Origin: a virus
Strand: one strand, 5' to 3'
IMG/VR virus record: IMGVR_UViG_3300036804_000189
Location: 1 to 27,155 of that record
DNA: 27,155 bases
Shown here: positions 1-4,728 of the stretch, in pieces
Layout: every line of letters starts with the position of its first letter
How positions within the stretch are numbered: position 1 is the stretch's first letter
Translations under genes and position numbers: made by a program
The notes under the pieces: generated by a model
The model's input: the letters and a program-made list of their open reading frames with translations, nothing else
What the model was told of the DNA's origin: nothing
Database searches by the model: none

Positions 1-189
1 TTCCTCCAACGCCTCGGCGCGGGTTTCGGCATGACCCTTCGACAGCACCAACTTCTGCCGCTCCACCGTATCTCGCAGCGCCACGATCTCGTCGCGCGCC
101 CGCTGAACCATTGCAGTCACGCCGATTGTTTCATCATCTGCAAGGTAGCGATCGAGTTCCGCCACCACATCAGCTACCGCGCCGCTCAC
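1..189 (-). CDS. Partial phage protein, coiled-coil-like (runs off left edge)
   Basis: Only the first 63 codons are visible. The frame opens with GTG at 187-189 and stays open to base 1. The GTG overlaps the TGA of the upstream gene (GTGA), a typical translational-coupling junction and the reason for this start. The visible part is acidic-helical: repeated hydrophobic residues, then a charged stretch rich in Glu, Arg and Ala that could form a coiled coil (residues about 28-63). I do not recognise the family. It is the last visible member of a chain of small genes joined by 4-base overlaps. Confidence 0.6.
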   Translation of the reverse strand, partial: MSGAVADVVAELDRYLADDETIGVTAMVQRARDEIVALRDTVERQKLVLSKGHAETRAEALEE

Positions 190-386
190 GGTTGAACCTC
201 AAGCGGTTGCGGCCTGATGCCAATCCGGCGCGCCGAAACCCGACACTCAGGACAGCGATAGGTCTTCACATGCGCAATCCAGGTCTCCGCCGGCACATCA
301 CACGGCTGCCAATCATCCCAATCGCAGCCACACTTCATGCATCGCAGCCAGATCGGCGCCCAATCCGGTCGCAGCCGAGCGCTCAC
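186..386 (-). CDS. Small zinc-ribbon-like protein
   Basis: A 66-residue protein with two Cys pairs: CMKC near residue 17 (with a third Cys two residues later) and CPEC near residue 45. This is the spacing of a small zinc ribbon, so it probably binds Zn and may act in nucleic-acid or protein contacts. Its ATG overlaps the stop of the gene before it (ATGA at 383-386), and its TGA overlaps the GTG of the gene after it, so it sits within a tightly coupled operon. The family is not identified. The zinc inference rests on the Cys spacing only. Confidence 0.6.
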   Translation of the reverse strand: MSARLRPDWAPIWLRCMKCGCDWDDWQPCDVPAETWIAHVKTYRCPECRVSARRIGIRPQPLEVQP

Positions 387-700
387 GGCCGACGCGCCTT
401 CTGAACCAACTCAGCAACCCGTACCGCGTCATCCAACGTCTTCGACAAGCGCACCGCCGCCAGCACCGTCAGCAAATCCCGCCCCCGATCGCCCTTCAGC
501 GGCTTCCCAATGATCTTCTCAATCGACCCGATGATCCGGCCCCACTCTCTTCCCCCCTCGCCAAAGGCCTCTGCGGCGACGTCCCGTGCCCGCTGAATAG
601 GCTCTTCTACCCCGAGGGAGTGTCCGATAGCCAAATGACGCATTCGCTTACCAGCGAGGCTCCCAAGGCCCCTAGCGGCGATTTCTACCGAGCGGTTCAT
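383..700 (-). CDS. Hypothetical helical phage protein
   Basis: A 105-residue basic, mostly helical protein with no signal peptide, membrane segment or motif that I recognise. Its ATG (698-700) overlaps the TGA of the upstream gene, and its own TGA overlaps the next ATG, so translation is probably coupled on both sides. It lies downstream of the putative small terminase gene and upstream of genes outside the window. A packaging, morphogenesis or accessory role is possible but nothing in the sequence shows it. Confidence 0.55.
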   Translation of the reverse strand: MNRSVEIAARGLGSLAGKRMRHLAIGHSLGVEEPIQRARDVAAEAFGEGGREWGRIIGSIEKIIGKPLKGDRGRDLLTVLAAVRLSKTLDDAVRVAELVQKARRP

Positions 701-984
701 TCTGGGTGGTAGGGAAATTTAGGGTTGAGAAGATTTTTCCCGGGAGCTACGAGGGGGGAATTGGTTCCATGCCCCATCCCGAGGCTCGGGCCAAACGGTA
801 TGCCCCCCGGTCCAGCCGGCTGGGGGGCCCCGCTGATCGTTGGTGGCGCGGCCGGCGGCGCGATCGGGTCGCCGCTGTTGCAGGGCGCATCCGGCAGTAC
901 GGCGGATGGGGTGTCCGCCATACTCACGCCGTAACCCATTGATCTGGTTCTGTTTGCATTCAAGGCGTCAGAGCTATCCCACAT
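697..984 (-). CDS. Proline/glycine-rich small protein
   Basis: About 95 residues, dominated after residue 20 by Pro, Gly and Ala, so probably disordered. I chose ATG 984 because a GGGA lies just upstream. A GTG at 996 and an ATG at 921 are in-frame alternatives; the 921 start would give a 74-residue protein beginning MADTPS and would drop a less convincing N-terminus. The stop overlaps the next ATG (ATGA, 697-700). The function is unknown. The start region holds a 10-bp direct repeat (see 974-995). Confidence 0.45.
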   Translation of the reverse strand: MWDSSDALNANRTRSMGYGVSMADTPSAVLPDAPCNSGDPIAPPAAPPTISGAPQPAGPGGIPFGPSLGMGHGTNSPLVAPGKNLLNPKFPYHPE

Positions 985-995
985 TCTATCCCACA
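974..995. repeat. Pair of 10-bp direct repeats (CTATCCCACA)
   Basis: CTATCCCACA occurs at 974-983 and again at 986-995, 12 bp apart, so about one helical turn. The pair straddles the candidate starts of the 697-984 gene, next to a dyad at 1003-1019. It could be a protein-binding site or simply part of the N-terminal coding sequence, where it would encode a repeated Met-Trp-Asp. Confidence 0.3.
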
Positions 996-1002
996 CCTTT
1001 GT

Positions 1003-1019
1003 GCTTACTTGCGGTCAGC
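1003..1019. promoter_or_regulatory. Weak third copy of the switch-region dyad
   Basis: GCTTAC, 5 bases, GTCAGC. This matches the GCTTAC-N5-GTAAGC dyad found upstream of the Cro-like gene and the recombination operon, with one mismatch. It lies in the short gap between the putative terminase gene and the 697-984 gene, in the same orientation relative to the downstream gene. It may be chance, since GCTTAC on its own is expected several times in a window of this size. Confidence 0.2.
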
Positions 1020-1041
1020 GGAGGAGCGAAATAGCGCGCGA

Positions 1042-1413
1042 TCATGCCTCGGTTTCCTCGCTACCCACAGTTATCACCTCTGCCTCCTGGAAGGCAATGC
1101 GGTGCGATTCGGCTGCTTGGCCGCCGGGAGCGACGAAGCGCAGCTCGAGCCACTCGACGCCCTGGCCTATCGAGAGGCTCCCTGAGGCCTGCTGAGGGGG
1201 CAGCGCCTTGTCGAGCACGTACTCGGCGCAGCGCAGTCTGAGGCTCATGGGGAGCTCGGGATTGTCGATGGCGCGGGTGATGAGCCTTGCGGCTTTCGGG
1301 CAGGATTGCTGGGTAATCTTGAGGGCTTGCTCGATCTTTTTGGGCCCTGCCGTTGAGGGTGCCTGGCCTGGCTTCCAGGGCCTCAGGTTGGCGAGTGAGT
1401 TGGGATGGGGCAT
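1042..1413 (-). CDS. Putative small terminase subunit (DUF5681-like N-terminus)
   Basis: A 123-residue protein. It opens with NSLANLRPWKPGQ (residues 5-17), the kind of N-terminal signature found in many short phage proteins annotated as DUF5681 or small terminase-like. A helical segment (about 26-70) follows, with the pattern 'ARLITRAIDNPELPMSLRLRCAEYVLDKALP' typical of small repeat-like helical packaging proteins. It would recognise phage DNA and hand it to the large subunit, which should lie beyond base 1. The ATG at 1413 has only a weak ribosome site. Its position after the replication genes and before a chain of small genes fits a late or packaging gene. The role is inferred; it could be an unrelated DNA-binding protein. 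Confidence 0.5.
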   Translation of the reverse strand: MPHPNSLANLRPWKPGQAPSTAGPKKIEQALKITQQSCPKAARLITRAIDNPELPMSLRLRCAEYVLDKALPPQQASGSLSIGQGVEWLELRFVAPGGQAAESHRIAFQEAEVITVGSEETEA

Positions 1414-1422
1414 CAGCCTGGC

Positions 1423-1439
1423 TCACTGATCCTCAGTGA
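1423..1439. repeat. Inverted repeat upstream of the terminase-like gene
   Basis: TCACTGA, three bases, TCAGTGA: a perfect 7-bp dyad ten bases before the ATG of the 1042-1413 gene. It may form a hairpin in the leader or be a protein site. There is no T-tract, so it is not a classical terminator. Confidence 0.35.
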
Positions 1440-1540
1440 TCGGGGTTTTGGTTATTTGCTCGCGAGGTCATTGAGCCTCCGCGTTCCGATTTGCGGCCTG
1501 GCGTCGAGTGGGGAGTGGCGCCAGGCCGCGCTGGGTAGGC

Positions 1541-1570
1541 GCGGCGTGCTGGGTACTGCGGGCACGCCGC
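1541..1570. repeat. GC-rich hairpin downstream of the replication genes
   Basis: GCGGCGTGC at 1541-1549 pairs perfectly with GCACGCCGC at 1562-1570, with a 12-base loop. It lies in the roughly 195-base non-coding gap between the helicase-loader-like gene and the terminase-like gene. It has no T-run on either strand, so it may be an attenuator, a processing site or a stability element. I see nothing else in this gap except the dyad at 1423-1439. Confidence 0.35.
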
Positions 1571-1608
1571 GGTTGTGAGCGTATACCTGGGGGAGGCGAG
1601 GCGTGCAA

Positions 1609-2079
1609 CTACCGAAAATGCGCATCGGTTGACGGCTCGGGGCGATTTTCGGGTTTGGTTGCGCGCCGGCATTCGGCTGCGCGGCGATAGCGTTCTTCGT
1701 TGCGCTGGATGGCGTCGAGGCGGCGCCGCTGCGGGGTGCGGCTGTCGCCCTGGTACTCGGGCTCTTGCCACATTCTGCGCGTCTCGGCGTCGATGCTGCT
1801 GCTGCGATCGATGGCGCTCTTCCTGAGATCGTTTTGCTGGGCGTGGGTCGCCAGCCTACGGATATCGGCGATCGTGGGGCGCAGGCTCTGGGTGCGGCGC
1901 CATTCGCGGGCGGCCCATTGCACCTGGGAGGATGTGAACTCGGCGAGATCCTCGATCCAGTCGCGCAATTGCATCCGGCGCGTGGGTTCCGGGTCATCGC
2001 CCGTCCAGTAGTGACTGAGGAGGCTGGTGATCGTCAGGGTCATCGAGGTCATGGTCGCGGATGTAGTCCTGAAGGGCAT
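1609..2079 (-). CDS. Putative replication (helicase-loader-like) protein
   Basis: A 156-residue protein immediately downstream of, and overlapping, the initiator gene: the position of lambda P relative to O. Residues about 20-85 read 'LSHYW...DW...LAEF...V..A..EWRRT....RPTIADIRRL', a helical pattern seen at the N-terminus of phage replication P-like loader proteins. The C-terminal half is highly charged (Arg, Glu). The start at 2079 was chosen because a full GAAGGAGG lies five bases upstream, although this makes the gene overlap the initiator gene by 86 bases in another frame. ATGs at 2052 and 2043 are alternatives without such a site. The role rests on context plus a weak pattern. Confidence 0.5.
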   Translation of the reverse strand: MPFRTTSATMTSMTLTITSLLSHYWTGDDPEPTRRMQLRDWIEDLAEFTSSQVQWAAREWRRTQSLRPTIADIRRLATHAQQNDLRKSAIDRSSSIDAETRRMWQEPEYQGDSRTPQRRRLDAIQRNEERYRRAAECRRATKPENRPEPSTDAHFR

Positions 2080-2548
2080 TCCAGCCTCCTTCGTAGAGCT
2101 TTTCGACGGGGGATTTGCGGTGCGCTCGCGCGCGCGTGCGCGCGTTACTCCCCGCTAGGGGAGTCTTTCTTTGACTTCTACTTGACCTTTTGGGTGCAAT
2201 TCCTGCACCCGTGGGGTGCAATTCCTGCACCCGTTCGGTCGTAAAATGCACCGGTGCAGATTTCGCACCCGTTACCGGTGCAATTCCTGCACCCGTCAAG
2301 CGATAGCGGTTGGGGTTTGAATGAGCGCCGCCGCCACGCTCGAACGATACAAGACCGGTGTCGATCAGCATCTGGATCTGCTGGATCACGGTGCGGCGGC
2401 CGAGCCCGAGCTCGTTGGCGAGGCGACCGTAAGACGGCCAGCAGTCGCCGGCCTTGTTGGCATGCCATGCGAGCCTCAATAGCACCAGCTTCGCCGATGG
2501 CGTCGGGCAATCCTGCGCGAATGCCCATGCGAGGGCCGCGATGCTCAT
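1994..2548 (-). CDS. Replication initiator with N-terminal winged helix-turn-helix (lambda O-like role)
   Basis: A 184-residue protein. Residues about 15-75 form a helix-turn-helix_36-type DNA-binding domain: 'SAKLVLLRLAWHAN.....CWPSYGRLANELGLGRRTVIQQI' followed by 'L.DTGLVSFERGG', typical of phage replication initiators. Residues about 85-119 contain repeated TGAGIAP-like peptides because the DNA there consists of iterons. After that comes an Arg-rich stretch (about 123-147) and an acidic tail. Known lambda O proteins bind iterons placed inside their own gene, and the same layout is seen here. It starts three bases after the stop of the nuclease gene. The C-terminal half overlaps the next gene. 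I am confident of a DNA-binding replication protein, less so of the exact family. Confidence 0.75.
   Translation of the reverse strand: MSIAALAWAFAQDCPTPSAKLVLLRLAWHANKAGDCWPSYGRLANELGLGRRTVIQQIQMLIDTGLVSFERGGGAHSNPNRYRLTGAGIAPVTGAKSAPVHFTTERVQELHPTGAGIAPKRSSRSQRKTPLAGSNARTRARAHRKSPVEKLYEGGWNALQDYIRDHDLDDPDDHQPPQSLLDGR
2147..2164. repeat. Hairpin beside the origin, followed by a T-rich tract on the + strand
   Basis: ACTCCCC, GCTA, GGGGAGT: a perfect 7-bp stem with a 4-base loop. On the + strand it is followed by CTTTCTTT, so it looks like an intrinsic terminator for rightward transcription. No rightward gene lies here, so a structural role at the edge of the origin is equally likely. Confidence 0.4.
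2165..2296. other. Predicted replication origin: four dyad iterons plus AT-richer purine/pyrimidine tract
   Basis: Four copies of a dyad GGGTGCA-N5-TGCACCC, each followed by GT, lie inside the initiator gene. Copies at 2192-2212 and 2214-2234 are identical over 21 bp. The copy at 2277-2296 matches over 20 bp. The copy at 2253-2272 is degenerate in the middle. A TGCACCGGTGCA palindrome (2246-2257) sits between copies two and three. Downstream in the direction of the gene (2165-2191) lies a tract poor in G+C and purine-rich on the coding strand, the position of the melting region in lambda ori. Lambda ori has the same plan: four dyad iterons then an AT-rich tract within gene O. Assignment as the origin is inference from this match. 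Confidence 0.7.
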
Positions 2549-2551
2549 CGG

Positions 2552-2989
2552 CTAGCCCCTGATGCGGTGTGCCCTCGGAATGCCCCAGTTGTCGATGCAG
2601 GCGAGGGTTTCCTCGACGCTGCGAACGACCCCGAAAGGCGCGTGCGTATAGAGGATCGTGGTGGCTACGGCCTGTTGAGCAGGGCTCACCACACCATCAT
2701 CGGCTTTGACCTCGAGGAAGTAGGCGAGACCGCGGTAGAGCACAAAGATGTCCGGCACCCCGGCGATGCAGCCGCGGCCGGTCCTAATGCCCGGCACGCT
2801 GCCGGCATAGGCCGCCATGTCGACGCTCCACCAGGTGACGCCATCGCGTGACAGGCGGCCGGGGGCGCAGAGCTCGAGCTTGAGCGCGTCGGCGATCTGC
2901 TTGTGGAGGACGCTTTCGCGGATGACGGGGGCGTGAAGTTTGAAGCGCTTTACACCGGGTAAGGCGCCTTGCGCGGTTGTTCGGGCCAT
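2552..2989 (-). CDS. VRR-NUC family nuclease
   Basis: A 145-residue protein with the PD-(D/E)xK core of the VRR-NUC domain: Glu25 in the first helix, then GVPD (Asp80), FLEVK (Glu93, Lys95) and SPAQQ (about 102-106). Family members are structure-selective or replication-repair nucleases common in phage early operons. The length matches stand-alone phage VRR-NUC proteins. The ATG at 2989 has no strong ribosome site and overlaps the preceding gene by 40 bases, so coupling is likely. It is followed three bases later by the initiator gene, so it probably acts on replication or recombination intermediates. Confidence 0.85.
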   Translation of the reverse strand: MARTTAQGALPGVKRFKLHAPVIRESVLHKQIADALKLELCAPGRLSRDGVTWWSVDMAAYAGSVPGIRTGRGCIAGVPDIFVLYRGLAYFLEVKADDGVVSPAQQAVATTILYTHAPFGVVRSVEETLACIDNWGIPRAHRIRG

Positions 2990-3171
2990 TGCAAATGCTT
3001 CAATTGGAGAGATATGCGGGCGAGGCTGTCGTTGAGCACCACTTTGTCGTCCCGGGACAGGTTCAAGGCGCGCTCACGCATCGTCAGCAACAGCGAGCCG
3101 AGGGTGACCGCTTCCGAGGGCGTGTAGGAGAGCATCACCAGGCGCGAGAGGTCGGGCTTCGACCTGGGCAT
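2950..3171 (-). CDS. Hypothetical early protein
   Basis: A 73-residue protein with a basic N-terminus and a helical middle (about 17-60: 'TPSEAVTLGSLLLTMRERALNLSRDDKVVLNDSLARISLQLKHL'). It shows no membrane segment or known motif. The start codon shares a base with the stop of the upstream gene (TGATG at 3169-3173), and the gene overlaps the nuclease gene by 40 bases. The function is unknown; an early regulatory role is possible by position only. Confidence 0.6.
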   Translation of the reverse strand: MPRSKPDLSRLVMLSYTPSEAVTLGSLLLTMRERALNLSRDDKVVLNDSLARISLQLKHLQWPEQPRKAPYPV

Positions 3172-3296
3172 CAGACGACCCAGGCGAGGCCGATGACGAG
3201 GCCCCAGGCGAGGAGCGCGGCGGTCAGCACCTTGACGACCTGGGGTATGCCCCGCTTCTTTGGCCGGAACGACAAGTGCAGCGTGTTGAGCGGCAT
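3171..3296 (-). CDS. 41-residue single-pass membrane peptide
   Basis: The ATG at 3296 follows GGGGAGGG by five bases, the best ribosome site in this operon and the reason for choosing this start over a longer in-frame extension. The product has a short basic N-terminus (residues 11-15 RPKKR) and one hydrophobic segment (about 20-40, VVKVLTAALLAWGLVIGLAW). Topology is probably N-inside, C-outside. It may be an early host-takeover or exclusion peptide; no homology is claimed. It is coupled to the next gene by TGATG. Confidence 0.55.
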   Translation of the reverse strand: MPLNTLHLSFRPKKRGIPQVVKVLTAALLAWGLVIGLAWVV

Positions 3297-3307
3297 TTTT
3301 CCCTCCC

Positions 3308-3427
3308 CTAATGCTCGATGCACTTGAGCCACGGCAGCGGCGTCAGCGTGTCGCAGGCGCGGTGCGGCGGGCAGGCGGCGCACCAAAGAAGCGCCAGGAT
3401 CCCCAACGCGAGCACCAGCCCGCGCAC
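3308..3427 (-). CDS. 39-residue Cys-rich peptide with signal-like N-terminus
   Basis: The frame begins with GTG directly after the TAA of the Cro-like gene (3428-3430) and ends with TAG at 3308. Residues 2-15 are hydrophobic (RGLVLALGILALLW), followed by CAACPP and two more Cys. It looks like an exported or membrane-anchored peptide, possibly a lipoprotein, though the lipobox (-3 Cys) is not canonical. A GGTGA motif in the end of the upstream gene is a possible ribosome site. It is too short to be certain, but the continuous, tightly packed arrangement supports it. Confidence 0.4.
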   Translation of the reverse strand: MRGLVLALGILALLWCAACPPHRACDTLTPLPWLKCIEH

Positions 3428-3700
3428 TTACATCACCGCATTTGATAGGTTTTTATGCTTTCGCCTGGGAGGCGACCATGCTAACCGTTCGTCACCACTG
3501 GGGCGTGGAGGCGGGTAGATGTCGGGTCTGAGATCGTGTCGCGATATGCCGGTCGCGCTCTCAACCGCGAGTACCCGCTCGGCCGGGACGCGCGCCCATT
3601 TGGCGACCGCGGCGCGGGTAATGCCTAAGGCGCGGGCAATCTCCGCCAAGAGACCCGGATGCGCCCTAATCCGCTCCATGCCGAGCAGCACTTTGTCCAT
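3428..3700 (-). CDS. Cro/YdaS-like regulator
   Basis: A 90-residue protein. Residues about 17-45 (LAEIARALGITRAAVAKWARVPAERVLAVESATGIS) form the helix-turn-helix of the YdaS/Cro-type repressors, and 'HDLRPDIYP' is a common ending of that domain. The remaining about 27 residues are Pro/Arg/Lys-rich and probably disordered. It is the first gene of the leftward early operon and is divergent from the XRE repressor, the standard cro-versus-cI layout. It is expected to bind the operators in 3701-3783 and to favour lytic growth. A 17-bp dyad (3708-3724) lies 7 bases upstream of its ATG and is likely the operator of this promoter. Confidence 0.8.
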   Translation of the reverse strand: MDKVLLGMERIRAHPGLLAEIARALGITRAAVAKWARVPAERVLAVESATGISRHDLRPDIYPPPRPSGDERLAWSPPRRKHKNLSNAVM

Positions 3701-3707
3701 GGTCAGA

Positions 3708-3724
3708 GCTTACTGTGCGTAGGC
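3708..3724 (-). promoter_or_regulatory. Operator candidate in front of the Cro-like gene
   Basis: GCTTAC-TGTGC-GTAGGC, a 6-5-6 dyad with one mismatch. On the minus strand it ends in GTAAGCTC, exactly as the perfect dyad at 4218-4234 does on the plus strand. A possible -10 (TAAGCT) overlaps the right half, with TTGCCT 18 bases upstream as -35. Both hexamers are weak. This is the expected site for the repressor to shut off leftward early transcription. Confidence 0.5.
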
Positions 3725-3731
3725 GGAAACA

Positions 3732-3745
3732 GGCAAGCGATTGCC
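3732..3745. promoter_or_regulatory. Second dyad in the switch region
   Basis: GGCAA, GCGA, TTGCC: a perfect 5-4-5 dyad midway between the divergent start codons. It differs from the GCTTAC-N5-GTAAGC type and may be the site of the other regulator (Cro-like), or part of the -35 region of the leftward promoter. Confidence 0.35.
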
Positions 3746-3770
3746 AACCCAAGGGCGGCGATTTTCTAGC

Positions 3771-3783
3771 TACACTCCTTGCC
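3771..3783 (+). promoter_or_regulatory. Possible -10 of a leaderless repressor transcript
   Basis: TACACT at 3771-3776 lies seven bases before the repressor ATG (3784), and no ribosome site is visible (CTCCTTGCC). This geometry would give a leaderless mRNA, as known for lambda cI from PRM. No good -35 is seen at the right distance, so activation would be needed. Confidence 0.25.
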
Positions 3784-4146
3784 ATGCCTCTGATAGGCAC
3801 TCGCATCGCCTGGGCGCGGAAGAAAGCCGGCTACCACTCCCAGAGAACCTTTGCTACCGCGCTCGGGGTCAGCCGCGGGCTTGTCGGGCAGTGGGAGGCG
3901 CACGGCAAGACCCCGGGCCGCGACAACCTGGCAAAGATCGCTCTGCTCTGCGGGATTTCAGCCGATTACCTGCTCGGCGCTGCGTCCCTGGACGAGCGCA
4001 CGATCACCACCTCAATAGAACGCGAAGTGAAGCTGCTCCTCGCTTTCCGGCGCATGAGCCTCATCCAGCAGGAGCGCCTCGCGGAGTTCCTCGCGGATGA
4101 GGTCAAAGTCCCTCACGTGGTGAAGACGAAACCGCAGCCAGTCTAG
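3784..4146 (+). CDS. XRE-family prophage repressor (CI-like, no peptidase domain)
   Basis: A 120-residue protein. The helix-turn-helix spans about residues 5-40 (GTRIAWARKKAGYHSQRTFATALGVSRGLVGQWEAHGKTP), followed by 'NLAKIALLCGISADYLLGA', the usual ending of this domain. Residues 75-110 are helical and may dimerise. There is no S24 peptidase domain with Ala/Cys-Gly cleavage site and Ser-Lys pair, so RecA-stimulated self-cleavage as in lambda CI is not possible. A GTG at 3715 is in frame but would place 23 extra residues over the operator region; I prefer ATG 3784. It is divergent from the Cro-like gene and followed by the rightward operon, which it probably represses through the dyad at 4218-4234. 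Confidence 0.75.
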   Translation: MPLIGTRIAWARKKAGYHSQRTFATALGVSRGLVGQWEAHGKTPGRDNLAKIALLCGISADYLLGAASLDERTITTSIEREVKLLLAFRRMSLIQQERLAEFLADEVKVPHVVKTKPQPV

Positions 4147-4171
4147 CCGTAGCCGGCTGGCGCCGGTGGGC

Positions 4172-4188
4172 GTAAGCGCATCGCCTAC
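4172..4188. promoter_or_regulatory. Everted copy of the GTAAGC half-sites
   Basis: GTAAGC-GCATC-GCCTAC: the same half-sites and spacing as the operators but facing outward, 25 bases after the repressor stop codon. It could be an auxiliary site or chance. Confidence 0.25.
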
Positions 4189-4207
4189 CCCAGGGTCATT
4201 TTTAAAT

Positions 4208-4236
4208 TGTGCTGATCGCTTACTCATCGTAAGCTC
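4208..4236 (+). promoter_or_regulatory. Promoter/operator candidate of the rightward recombination operon (PL-like)
   Basis: A perfect dyad GCTTAC-TCATC-GTAAGC lies at 4218-4234. It sits between a possible -35 TTGTGC (4208-4213) and overlaps a possible -10 TAAGCT (4230-4235, spacing 16-17). The same dyad, in the same orientation to its operon, precedes the Cro-like gene. The match of the two sites is seen directly; repressor binding is inferred. Confidence 0.5.
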
Positions 4237-4302
4237 GGGCTCGCTTTATGGAGCCCGTAAATGGCCCGCATGCCCGCCTCCCTCAATGTTCTTAAATGTT
4301 CT
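4236..4302 (+). promoter_or_regulatory. Leader hairpin and 8-bp direct repeats before the recombination operon
   Basis: CGGGCTC (4236-4242) pairs perfectly with GAGCCCG (4251-4257) around an 8-base loop. AATGTTCT then occurs at 4285-4292 and 4295-4302, ten bases apart, so on one face of the helix. The 285-base gap 4147-4431 has no convincing gene; it holds these elements, the operator at 4218 and an AT-rich patch at about 4361-4380. The hairpin lacks a T-run. It could be a processing or antitermination site in the leader. Confidence 0.3.
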
Positions 4303-4431
4303 CCGGGAGCCGCTGGCTTTCATCAGAACGGTAGCGGGCATAACCCGTCAAGAGCGATAATTACACTACTATTAAATTTCCGCGTACCTCACGGTCACGC
4401 TTCCGTGAAATGCCTACTGGAGGTATGAGCG

Positions 4432-4728
4432 ATGACCGCCGAGCAGGAGCTGGCGCTGTGGTTCTTGAGGCTCAACCTGCGCGAGCGGGCGAAGGCGCGG
4501 AACGCGCTTTCGCTTTGCGAACTGCGTCAGGTCGCCGAGGTCATCGACCTGGTGTCGATGGGGCCTTGCGCGAACTGCGATGGCGCGGGGGGATGGGACG
4601 ACATGGCGTTTTGCGGGAGAGAATGGGAGGAGATCTGGGCCGAGTGCCCGCAGTGCGGCGGCACCGGACGCAGCCCCGGCGAGCCGCAGCAGCTGACGAT
4701 GGAAGAGGTCTGCGATGCTGAGCGCTGA
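4432..4728 (+). CDS. Small CXXCXGXG zinc-finger protein
   Basis: A 98-residue protein. The N-terminal half is helical and charged. Residues 46-53 (CANCDGAG) and 72-79 (CPQCGGTG) are two CXXCXGXG motifs of the DnaJ cysteine-rich type, which together bind one Zn. No J-domain is present, so this is not a chaperone DnaJ. Phage recombination operons often carry such free zinc modules of unknown role. The start at 4432 is eight bases after GGAGG (4419-4423). It overlaps the exonuclease start by 14 bases, indicating coupling, and is the first gene of the rightward operon. Confidence 0.7.
   Translation: MTAEQELALWFLRLNLRERAKARNALSLCELRQVAEVIDLVSMGPCANCDGAGGWDDMAFCGREWEEIWAECPQCGGTGRSPGEPQQLTMEEVCDAER

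Noticed and set aside
1452-1997. A 181-codon minus-strand frame overlapping the loader-like gene
   Set aside because: Pro/Arg/Ser-rich shadow in another frame, with no ribosome site; the loader-like frame has GAAGGAGG and a plausible domain.
2192-2296. Repeats resembling a short CRISPR array
   Set aside because: The repeat units are 20-21 bp with only 1-18 bases between, each is a dyad and they are inside a coding frame; there are no spacers of CRISPR length and no cas genes. Iterons explain them.
4147-4431. Short frames on both strands (4166-4360 plus, 4012-4227 minus) in the leader of the recombination operon
   Set aside because: They lack ribosome sites and overlap the operator, hairpin and direct repeats; amino-acid content looks random.
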